From Pseudomonadales bacterium (GTDB lineage Bacteria > Pseudomonadota > Gammaproteobacteria > Pseudomonadales > Litorivicinaceae): a stretch of 6,606 bases of DNA. Positions 1-5,710 of this stretch are shown here, piece after piece. The notes under the pieces are model-generated. The model had not been told where the DNA came from. It searched no databases and saw nothing but the letters and a program-made list of their open reading frames with translations. The stretch spans positions 1-6,606 of the forward strand of contig JAAXJV010000017.1 of the NCBI GenBank assembly GCA_012269655.1, read 5' to 3'. A program made the position numbers and the translations under genes. The stretch's first letter is position 1. The number at the start of each line of letters is the position of its first letter.

Positions 1-561
1 CGATTCGTCCAGCTCTTGAGGGATATTTTTAAAGAAACTGGTCAGCATCCACAGCGTAAAGGGCTGGTTGATCGCCACCAAAACAATGATCGAGGTAGGC
101 AAATAACCCCACATGTTCAATTCAAAAAATGGCAGCAGATAACCGGATACCAGTGTGATCGGCGGCATCGCCCGGAACACGAGCGCGATCAACAATACCC
201 AGAAGGCATAGCGATAAGCGCTACGGGCTAAGGCATAACCACCCAAGGTACCAAAAGTCAGAGAGATACAGACAGTGCAGACTACGACGATCAGAGTGTT
301 TAAAGCGGCGCGCCAGAACTCTTCGGTTACCCAGGCACCGTAGTAGCCATCACCAGTAAACGCACTGCCATGCTCCTGAATGGTCATGACCCCGGTTAGG
401 GCATTGGTCCAGTCCGCCTTGCTGAAAAAGTCTGCCTCAATTTTAAAACTGCCCCAGGCCGTCCACAGGAAAGGAAACGCCGCCATGACCAACCAGGTAA
501 TTAGGAAGCCATTGATCAGGAGTTTCAGGTAAAGCGGCTGGCGCCCAACTTGCGTACTCAT
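1..561 (-). CDS. ABC sugar transporter inner-membrane permease, MalG/UgpE type (partial, C-terminus outside window)
   Basis: This is the second membrane subunit of a binding-protein-dependent ABC importer, forming the translocation pore with the preceding permease. The first 187 residues are visible. A transmembrane helix lies at about 15-36 and ends in the family-typical AAFPFLWTAWGSFK. A periplasmic stretch follows (about 40-83), then LNTLIVVV...GGYALARSAYR (about 87-117), which is the conserved start of the BPD_transp_1 domain in MalG-type proteins. Further helices lie at about 118-145 and 152-175. The frame is open to the left edge and ends in NIPQELDES, where the cytoplasmic EAA loop (the ATPase contact) should begin, so about a third of the protein is missing. 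The ATG shares one base with the TAA of the upstream permease gene. A GGGA at 572-575, inside the upstream gene, is a plausible ribosome binding site 10 bases before it. The family is clear; the substrate is not known. Confidence 0.93.
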   Translation of the reverse strand, partial: MSTQVGRQPLYLKLLINGFLITWLVMAAFPFLWTAWGSFKIEADFFSKADWTNALTGVMTIQEHGSAFTGDGYYGAWVTEEFWRAALNTLIVVVCTVCISLTFGTLGGYALARSAYRYAFWVLLIALVFRAMPPITLVSGYLLPFFELNMWGYLPTSIIVLVAINQPFTLWMLTSFFKNIPQELDES

Positions 562-1586
562 TAGCGTTTATTCCCGTAATCACGATAGGTGCGAACCAGC
601 ACCGGGCTCAACAAAATAACAACCCCAATAATGGTCAAAACCGAGGTCGCTGCAGCACTCGAAAGCAATTGAGTTTCGCCACCTAAATCACTGTAAATAA
701 AGCTAGAAAGCGATTGAGCGTGCGCCTGCGCGTTAAAGGATACGATGGGTTCGAACACCCGGAAGTTATCCATAATTTTAATCAACGCCATAAAGGTCGT
801 CAGTGGCACTAAGTGAGGAATCACAATGTGCCAAATTTGCTGCCAGCGGCTCGCACCATCCAGTTTTGCAGATTCGATAGAATCCTGTGGCACGGTCTGT
901 AACCCGGCGTAATACACGACAAAGGCAAAGGGACAACTCGACCAGATGCCATAAACGATTAAGGTGACCCACATCATGGGCGTCGAGGCTTTTAGCGATA
1001 AGGTCGGATCATCGAGCAGGTTTTGTAGCCCTACCCCCAACACGCCTCGAGAGTCGATCATCCAAAACAGGATCAAGGCACCCACCAAGGGTGTCACGAT
1101 CATGGGCAGCAGCGAGAAAAAGATCGAAGGCCCACGCAGAATTTTGGGCAGGTTGTTGACGCCCAATGCGATAAAGAAACCGATGATGATCGCCATCGGG
1201 GTGACGACCGCAGTGTAAGTCAGCGTGAATGACAAGGCGTTGTAGAACGGTAAGTTCGTCGCCTTATCAAAAAATTCGCCAAAGGATTCCGCTTCACTCA
1301 AAGCCACCGCGATTTCTTCGGTCGCCAAGTGATTTCGATCCGTATAGATCTGATTGCCAACAAATCGCCCTAGCGGTTCGGCGTCGCGCAAGGCACGAGT
1401 CGCCTCCTGGTCTACCGTGGTGGATTCGGTACACCCAAAGATGCTGCAGCTTTCAACGACTTTGATGACCTGTTCATGTGGAGCGTAAACCGACTGAATC
1501 ACCACCGACACGATGGGTGCGGCGATAAACACCAACATGGCCAGCGCCGAGGGCAGCATGAACCAGAAAAAAGACCGATGTTTCAT
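561..1586 (-). CDS. ABC sugar transporter inner-membrane permease, MalF/UgpA type
   Basis: This 341-residue protein is the first membrane subunit of the importer. It has an N-terminal helix (about 7-32), a large extracytoplasmic segment (about 35-112) with two cysteines at 47 and 52, and then the BPD_transp_1 core with helices at about 117-143, 154-177, 204-229, 259-275 and 313-332. The cytoplasmic EAA loop that docks on the ATPase is at about 238-257, ESAKLDGASRWQQIWHIVIP, matching the family pattern EAA...DGA......I.LP. Length is slightly above the roughly 290-310 residues usual for UgpA-type permeases because of the periplasmic segment, which recalls the P2 loop of MalF but is shorter. The ATG is preceded by a weak GAAGA (1593-1597) six bases upstream. 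It lies 72 bases after the binding-protein gene, behind a stable hairpin, and overlaps the next permease by one base, so it is very probably in the same transcript. Substrate is unknown. Confidence 0.95.
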   Translation of the reverse strand: MKHRSFFWFMLPSALAMLVFIAAPIVSVVIQSVYAPHEQVIKVVESCSIFGCTESTTVDQEATRALRDAEPLGRFVGNQIYTDRNHLATEEIAVALSEAESFGEFFDKATNLPFYNALSFTLTYTAVVTPMAIIIGFFIALGVNNLPKILRGPSIFFSLLPMIVTPLVGALILFWMIDSRGVLGVGLQNLLDDPTLSLKASTPMMWVTLIVYGIWSSCPFAFVVYYAGLQTVPQDSIESAKLDGASRWQQIWHIVIPHLVPLTTFMALIKIMDNFRVFEPIVSFNAQAHAQSLSSFIYSDLGGETQLLSSAAATSVLTIIGVVILLSPVLVRTYRDYGNKR

Positions 1587-1614
1587 GGGGAATCTTCGTT
1601 AATCCTAGCAAGAA

Positions 1615-1638
1615 CCTGGAGGCCCGAAGGCCTCCAAG
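1615..1638 (-). promoter_or_regulatory. Intercistronic RNA hairpin with UUCG tetraloop between binding-protein and permease genes
   Basis: Read on the - strand, the arm CTTGGAGGCC (1638-1629), the loop TTCG (1628-1625) and the arm GGCCTCCAGG (1624-1615) form a 10-base-pair stem with one G-U pair. The C(UUCG)G closing is the classic extra-stable tetraloop. It lies 20 bases after the binding-protein stop codon and 28 bases before the permease start. No run of T follows (next bases TTCTTGCTAG), so it does not look like a full intrinsic terminator. Hairpins here in sugar ABC operons are known to protect the binding-protein mRNA 3' end or cause partial termination, giving more binding protein than permease. 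That role is inferred for this site. Confidence 0.75.
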
Positions 1639-1658
1639 CACCTAGAAAGGTCCTGCGA

Positions 1659-2897
1659 TTACAGGAAGCCCTTCTCTTTTGCAGCGGCTGTGTATGCCGC
1701 TTCTACGTCAGACAGAGTCTGCTGTGCGCTTTCTTTGCCGGTCAGGAAGTCGGCAATGTTGTCGCCCAGTGCAGTGTGCAGCAAACCGTGGTAAGGCAGC
1801 ATGGGATAAGGTGTGGTGCCAGCAGAAATTGCCGCAAATACACCTTCGTTGACCGGAGCAGGCTTGTAGCCATCGATCATCCAAACCGCTTCACCCATGT
1901 TGCTGTCGTTCAGCAATGAGGGGCTAGTGGCCTTCTTCAGTGCGAGGAAAGTCGCCTTCGCGTCCGCGTCACTCACGTTCTTAGCCACAGTCCAGCCATC
2001 CCACCACAGGGTAGACGCAGGCGTGTTACCGCCAGCCACCGTCATCGGGCCACCGACTTTAGTGTTGGTGTGCACTTCAGGCGCGCTTGACTCAGGCTTC
2101 ATCAGGTTGCCTGTACGTGAACCCCACATGTTCATCATCGCAACGTTGCCCGCGTACCATTCGTCGCTGGTCAAGTTCGAATCATGCGTCAGGAAGTCAG
2201 GGTTCATGTAGCCGCTCAATGCTTTCAACATTTCCAGCGTGGCGACACCCTTGTCGTTGTTAATCGCAACGTTTGCTGTGCCAGACTCGTAGAAGTCACC
2301 ACCGTGGCCCAGATACATATTGGTGAATTCCTGCGCCAGGTTCCAGCCGGCTGCATACGCACCGCCCAGAGGATATTCCAGGATACCCATGCTACGGATC
2401 TTCTCAGCGCCGCTTAGCATTTCTTCGTAAGTCGTAGGCGGTTCCAGACCGGCCTGCTCCAGGATGTCCTGACGGTAAACCAGGTGCTGAGCGTTCGCCA
2501 TGAATGCGACCGCCATGACTTTACCATCAATGGTGATCAACTGCTTCTTGGGGATGTCTTGACCGTGTGAAGCAATTAAGTCGTCCAGCGGACGGATCAC
2601 GTCGTTGTTCATCAGCGCAACGATGGACGAGTTAGCAACAATCGCACTGGTGTATTCAGCGGGATTACCCGTCATACCAGCAACGTTCAGCGATTGGTGA
2701 TCTTTAGTGAGGTTAGTTTCAACAGTCGCACTACCGTTAGCACAGGCTTGAGCAGCCTTACCTACAGACTGAATCGCAGGGAATTCGTTACCTACGATGT
2801 TCACACGACCTTCGCTGAATCCACAGTCGGCTGCGAAAGCAGATGCGCTGGCCGCGGCCAGTGCTGAAGCCAGAACGGCCTTCTTCATTGTTGTCAT
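1659..2897 (-). CDS. Periplasmic solute-binding protein of a sugar-type ABC importer (family 1, SBP_bac_1)
   Basis: A 412-residue secreted protein that captures the substrate in the periplasm and delivers it to the two downstream permeases. The N-terminus is a Sec signal peptide: a charged start (MTTMKK), a small-residue hydrophobic core, and a probable cleavage after ASAFA at residue 22. Family 1 features include the stretch MANAQHLVYRQDILEQAGLEPPTTYEEML (133-161) and WYAGNVAMMNMWGS (247-260). Tryptophan- and glycine-rich segments such as STLWWDGW (295-302) could line the ligand site. The mature protein has only two cysteines (25 and 52), possibly a disulfide. No lipobox is seen, so it should be soluble. 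The start at 2897 is chosen over an upstream in-frame ATG at 2996 because it follows GGAGGA by 8 bases and begins the signal peptide directly. A sugar, polyol or related ligand is likely; which one cannot be told. Confidence 0.94.
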   Translation of the reverse strand: MTTMKKAVLASALAAASASAFAADCGFSEGRVNIVGNEFPAIQSVGKAAQACANGSATVETNLTKDHQSLNVAGMTGNPAEYTSAIVANSSIVALMNNDVIRPLDDLIASHGQDIPKKQLITIDGKVMAVAFMANAQHLVYRQDILEQAGLEPPTTYEEMLSGAEKIRSMGILEYPLGGAYAAGWNLAQEFTNMYLGHGGDFYESGTANVAINNDKGVATLEMLKALSGYMNPDFLTHDSNLTSDEWYAGNVAMMNMWGSRTGNLMKPESSAPEVHTNTKVGGPMTVAGGNTPASTLWWDGWTVAKNVSDADAKATFLALKKATSPSLLNDSNMGEAVWMIDGYKPAPVNEGVFAAISAGTTPYPMLPYHGLLHTALGDNIADFLTGKESAQQTLSDVEAAYTAAAKEKGFL

Positions 2898-2905
2898 TAT
2901 TCTCG

Positions 2906-2911
2906 TCCTCC
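2906..2911 (-). promoter_or_regulatory. Strong ribosome binding site fixing the binding-protein start
   Basis: GGAGGA on the - strand lies 8 bases before the ATG at 2897. This is the best Shine-Dalgarno match in the window. It shows that the open frame extending upstream to 2996 is not the real N-terminus and fits the high expression expected for a periplasmic binding protein. Confidence 0.85.
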
Positions 2912-2930
2912 AACAGACGTTTTTTTCTTC

Positions 2931-2955
2931 GTTCTGTGGCGTACCACACCAGAAC
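2931..2955 (-). promoter_or_regulatory. Imperfect hairpin in the leader of the binding-protein gene
   Basis: GTTCTG (2931-2936) and CAGAAC (2950-2955) are perfect inverted repeats, with a further TGG/CCA pair inside (2937-2939 with 2944-2946), a four-base loop and a three-base bulge. On the - strand the structure sits 19 bases upstream of the GGAGGA site and is followed by an A-rich stretch (GAAGAAAAAAACG), not a U-run, so it is not a terminator. It overlaps a direct repeat of CGTACCA (2940-2946 and 2956-2962, 16 bases apart). It could be a 5' structure that protects or tunes the binding-protein mRNA, a protein-binding site, or chance. Confidence 0.35.
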
Positions 2956-2988
2956 CGTACCAAACCCAGTGGGATAAGGTGCAAGCCC

Positions 2989-4011
2989 TTAGCCAACTGG
3001 ATGTTGCTGTCGCATACGCGCCAACAAATCGATGTCCATCTGCATCAATAAATCTAGGATGTCGATGGGAACCCAATTCTCACGAAGTTTACCTTCGTGT
3101 TCTAAATAAAAATCCATCACCCGCATGGTGACTTCACGACCCGTCGGCGACGTGCCTAGGAACCCGCCGCCTGTGTGAAAGGCTTTTACGCTACCGGGCC
3201 AACCGCCTGTTACGGTATACGGGCCGTCACCCACACGAACGTAATGATGCCCTCCCGTGCGATTGGGGAATGCGATCCTAAACGGCAACTGATGCCCGTC
3301 AATGAACCCTTCAATGCCACGGGTCGTGCCGATTCCGCAGGGCCCGTACCACATAAATTTCTCATGCCAGTAGTCTTTTTGCGGCATTTCTGCCAAGCCT
3401 TGCCGAGTGTTGTGGTGCGGTTCGTTGTACTGACCCAAAATCACCTGCATTTCTCGCATGAATTTGAGGGCTTCAGCGCCGCCTTCGGGGTCTGTTGAAT
3501 TCAGCCGTACGCCGTCATTGGTAAAGGGAGGCAGCCAGCGCATCTCTTGTCCCATTGAAGGCGGCAGCGGCCAATAACCGCTTTGACGAATGACATCTAG
3601 GACATCCAGCAACATCGTTGTCTGGATAATCTTGTCGCCTTTCATGATGTTGACTTCGCCATAACGGATGGTGACCGTTTTGCCGGTCGGCGGGATATCG
3701 AGCCAGGGGTTAACGAAAGTACCGGTCAAGTGACCCAGAGCGCAGACCATGTCCTGATTCTCGAACTCGCCAGCGACAAAAATATCGTCTCGACGTTCCA
3801 TGTCAGGCAGTGCGTGTTTTAGGGGCAGCCAAACCTTTTCGAGCATCGCCGGGATGCCGTCTAGCTCATTGATCGGATGAGAACCCCGAAATTCGGCGTC
3901 AGGATGATACAACGCGCCTAATACAGCGCCCATTTGATCAGCGTCGGCGCTGGCTAGTTCAGCAAAGCCTGCGTGGAGAACTCGCTTGTGGGTCGTTAAG
4001 CGTTGCGACAT
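2989..4011 (-). CDS. Tandem SnoaL-like (NTF2/ketosteroid-isomerase fold) domain protein
   Basis: A 340-residue cytoplasmic protein with no signal peptide or membrane helix. It appears to hold two SnoaL/NTF2-like domains, at about 8-140 and 180-325. The first has the typical helix, YHPDAEFRGSHP strand and PDMERRDDIFVAG order of SnoaL-like 'ester cyclases'. The C-terminal thirds of the two halves resemble each other: PPTGKTVTIRYGEV...G...LLDVLDVIRQ (107-143) against SPTGREVTMRVMDF...G...PIDILDLLMQ (288-324). SnoaL-fold proteins include cyclases, isomerases, hydrolases and non-enzymatic binding proteins, so the reaction is open. Possible acid/base residues include H36, D38, H45, D70, H199, H200, H216, H255 and H256. 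The only possible start is the ATG at 4011, with AAGGA 11 bases upstream. It lies 91 bases before the binding-protein gene, so a role in processing the imported compound is plausible but inferred. Confidence 0.8.
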   Translation of the reverse strand: MSQRLTTHKRVLHAGFAELASADADQMGAVLGALYHPDAEFRGSHPINELDGIPAMLEKVWLPLKHALPDMERRDDIFVAGEFENQDMVCALGHLTGTFVNPWLDIPPTGKTVTIRYGEVNIMKGDKIIQTTMLLDVLDVIRQSGYWPLPPSMGQEMRWLPPFTNDGVRLNSTDPEGGAEALKFMREMQVILGQYNEPHHNTRQGLAEMPQKDYWHEKFMWYGPCGIGTTRGIEGFIDGHQLPFRIAFPNRTGGHHYVRVGDGPYTVTGGWPGSVKAFHTGGGFLGTSPTGREVTMRVMDFYLEHEGKLRENWVPIDILDLLMQMDIDLLARMRQQHPVG

Positions 4012-4052
4012 CGCGCTTGGGGTCCTTTTTATTTATGTTTTTTGAACCCTAA

Positions 4053-4066
4053 TGCATCCGAATGCA
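4053..4066. promoter_or_regulatory. Operator-like palindrome with central CG upstream of the SnoaL-like gene
   Basis: TGCATTCGGATGCA (- strand) is a 14-base palindrome with one mismatched pair, centred on CG, 41 bases ahead of the SnoaL-like start codon. Even-length palindromes with a central CG and TG...CA ends are typical of operators bound by LacI-family regulators, which often control sugar ABC importers. No regulator gene is visible and I could not place a convincing promoter beside it. The same bases can form a weak 5-base-pair hairpin, and a chance palindrome remains possible. Confidence 0.4.
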
Positions 4067-4083
4067 AAGCGCTAGTCTCTTGT

Positions 4084-5088
4084 TTATTCGACGATAGGAT
4101 TGTATCGCTCGTCTTTGTGCCAAGGCGCCGTAATATCAAACCACCAAGTGCGGATCAAACGCTTAATTTCGACCCCTTGGACCTCTTCAATTTCGAAACG
4201 AACTCGATCTAAAACTCGGCCGTCCAGTGTCAGCAAATCACTGCTCACTAAGTTTAAGACTTTAAAGTCGAGCCCTTTGCCAATGCAGCGAACAAATTCG
4301 TGTTCATAACTGACCAATTCGTATTCCGCCCCAGCCGGCTCAAACACCAGTACAACGGGATCTTGACGCGTACCGGTGCCGCCAAATATCGGAAGGTCGA
4401 TGTCAAATTTTTGCTTGAACGTCTCCCGGGTATCGTCGGGGATCGGCGGTTTCAGCGGATTAAGGAGCTCTAAGTTTTCGGCTGGATCCGGAAATCCGAA
4501 ATCATTGGGGGTGTGACGAATCGACTCTTTGAAGTATTCCCGGGCGCCGTCTTTTTCGCCAAGATTCAGATAACAAAGGCCAATCGAGTTGTAGACGACC
4601 GCGGTAAAGGGCTTGCGTTTAAGCTCATTAAACATGACGTGCTTAAATAGGTCTGGGTCATCATGCGTAATGCCTTGACCCTCGATGATTCGGGTCGCCA
4701 CACGCTCGAAGTGAACGTCCAACGCACCGTGGTAGGCCTCTATGGCTGCTTCAAAGTCGCCTTTAGACTGCAGAGAATGTGCACGGGCGCTTAAGGCAGA
4801 TTCAAATCCTGGGTTTCGATTGAGCACCGCGTCAAAATGTTCAACCGCCTCATCGTATTTGCCCTGTGCGGTGAGCGTCACACCCAGCGCCAACAAGGAT
4901 TGGGCATGATTGGGGTCCTGCTCTAAGGCATTGCGCTGGGCGCTTTCGGCTTCTTCAAATCGGCTTTCTCCTCGCAGCGCTTCGCCCTTTAGCCAGAATT
5001 CTGCCGCGGTTTTCGGCTGGGGGAGTTGTGCCAACACAGTATCGAATCGACGGTCCTGGTACGCCGCCAACAGTTCAGACCAATCCAA
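4084..5088 (-). CDS. TPR-repeat protein with unrecognised C-terminal domain
   Basis: A 334-residue protein with no signal peptide or membrane helix, so probably cytoplasmic. Tetratricopeptide repeats are seen at about 28-61 (FWLKGEALRGESRFEEAESAQRNALEQDPN), 62-95 (LLALGVTLTAQGKYDEAVEHFDAVLNRNPG), 96-125 and, after a 35-residue spacer, 163-196 (VVYNSIGLCYLNLGEKDGAREYF). TPR units bind other proteins. The last 120 residues or so (about 215-334) are not TPR; they look beta-rich, with GGTGTRQDPVVLVFEP, and end in a tryptophan-rich TWWFDITAPWHKDERYNP. I do not recognise this part. The start is TTG, chosen because GAGGA (5096-5100) lies 7 bases before it and no ATG or GTG lies between it and the upstream in-frame stop at 5137-5139. 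It is followed after 72 bases by the SnoaL-like gene in the same direction, so it may share a transcript with the importer. Function unknown. Confidence 0.8.
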   Translation of the reverse strand: MDWSELLAAYQDRRFDTVLAQLPQPKTAAEFWLKGEALRGESRFEEAESAQRNALEQDPNHAQSLLALGVTLTAQGKYDEAVEHFDAVLNRNPGFESALSARAHSLQSKGDFEAAIEAYHGALDVHFERVATRIIEGQGITHDDPDLFKHVMFNELKRKPFTAVVYNSIGLCYLNLGEKDGAREYFKESIRHTPNDFGFPDPAENLELLNPLKPPIPDDTRETFKQKFDIDLPIFGGTGTRQDPVVLVFEPAGAEYELVSYEHEFVRCIGKGLDFKVLNLVSSDLLTLDGRVLDRVRFEIEEVQGVEIKRLIRTWWFDITAPWHKDERYNPIVE

Positions 5089-5155
5089 AAAAGATTCCTC
5101 GATAAATTTGCCCGCAAAACTACCAGAACCACCGGTTCAGTGCGATGCTTGCGGC
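5089..5155. promoter_or_regulatory. Divergent intergenic region between the TPR gene and yqiA
   Basis: These 67 bases must hold the 5' signals of two oppositely directed genes unless promoters lie inside the neighbours. An inverted repeat, GAACC-ACC-GGTTC at 5126-5138, sits in the middle and could be a binding site or a small hairpin. I could not find a convincing -35/-10 pair in either direction. yqiA has no clear Shine-Dalgarno sequence here, while the TPR gene has one. Confidence 0.45.
5096..5100 (-). promoter_or_regulatory. Ribosome binding site supporting a TTG start for the TPR protein
   Basis: GAGGA on the - strand is 7 bases before the TTG at 5088-5086. No ATG, GTG or other TTG lies in frame between it and the upstream stop, so this site decides the non-standard start. 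Confidence 0.7.
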
Positions 5156-5710
5156 ATGCTTTTATACATTCATGGCTTTGGCAGCTCAGCCCACTCCTAC
5201 AAGGCGCAAGCACTGATTCAGCGCGGACGTCAACGCGGCATTTCTGTCATATGCCCGAATCTCCCTGACGCGCCGCAATTGGCCGTGCAAACCCTGTGCG
5301 ACTGGGTTGAGCAAACACAACCCAAGGTTCTCGTCGGCAGCAGCTTAGGGGGCTATTACGCTCGTTACTTAGCGCACCGTTATCGGCGCCCTGCTGTACT
5401 GATTAACCCTGCTCTGCGCCCATACGATCGGCTACAAGAAGCCATCGGCCAGGCCACACACTATTTTGATCAAACGGCCTTTGAATGGAAGCTGGCCCAC
5501 TGCAATGCACTGATCGAATATGACTTAACCGATGATGATCAGGCGCGGCTGTGGTTGCTAACCCAGCTAGGAGATGAGGTGCTAGACGCGCAGCAAGCCA
5601 TCGAACTGTTGCCTAATGCGCGTCACACCATTGAACCGGGTGGCGATCACAGCTTTGTCGGCTTTGATCGCTACCTTGATCAAATTTTAGACTTTGACCC
5701 CAGCACTTAA
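5156..5710 (+). CDS. yqiA: YqiA-type alpha/beta-hydrolase esterase
   Basis: A 184-residue small esterase of the YqiA family (UPF0227), close to the roughly 190 residues of the Escherichia coli protein, which hydrolyses short acyl esters in vitro. Family hallmarks run the whole length: MLLYIHGFGSSAHSYKA (1-17), the nucleophile elbow VGSSLGGYYA (60-69) with Ser63 in GxSxG, INPALRP (83-89), WLLTQLGDEVLD (133-144) with Asp140 as the likely acid, and EPGGDHSFVGF (160-170) with His165 as the base. The open frame runs further upstream to 4910, but that part overlaps the TPR gene antisense and lacks homology; family alignment puts the start at the ATG at 5156. No clear ribosome binding site precedes it. 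In enterobacteria yqiA lies next to parE, which is not seen here. The 3' end overlaps the opposing RND gene by 24 bases. Confidence 0.93.
   Translation: MLLYIHGFGSSAHSYKAQALIQRGRQRGISVICPNLPDAPQLAVQTLCDWVEQTQPKVLVGSSLGGYYARYLAHRYRRPAVLINPALRPYDRLQEAIGQATHYFDQTAFEWKLAHCNALIEYDLTDDDQARLWLLTQLGDEVLDAQQAIELLPNARHTIEPGGDHSFVGFDRYLDQILDFDPST

Noticed and set aside
1476..1919. 147-residue open frame on the + strand
   Set aside because: It runs antisense to the binding-protein and first permease genes, has a low-complexity His/Arg/Gln-rich start, and shows no recognisable domain.
2931..2955. Hairpin as an intrinsic terminator after the SnoaL-like gene
   Set aside because: On the - strand it is followed by A residues, not a run of U, and the stem is bulged.
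2965..2973. Small palindrome CCC-AGT-GGG
   Set aside because: A three-base stem of this kind is expected by chance and has no supporting context.
2898..2996. 33-residue N-terminal extension of the binding protein, starting at an ATG at 2996
   Set aside because: It would bury the signal peptide behind unrelated sequence and has no good ribosome binding site. The ATG at 2897 has GGAGGA 8 bases upstream and begins a standard signal peptide. The extension would also overlap the SnoaL-like gene.
4012..4083. Sigma-70 promoter for the SnoaL-like gene
   Set aside because: TTGCAT resembles a -35 box, but no acceptable -10 box lies 16-18 bases downstream, and the AT-rich CATAAATAAA is too close to the ribosome binding site.
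4910..5155. Upstream in-frame extension of yqiA
   Set aside because: It lies antisense to the TPR gene, and the YqiA family begins directly at the LLYIHGF strand after the ATG at 5156.
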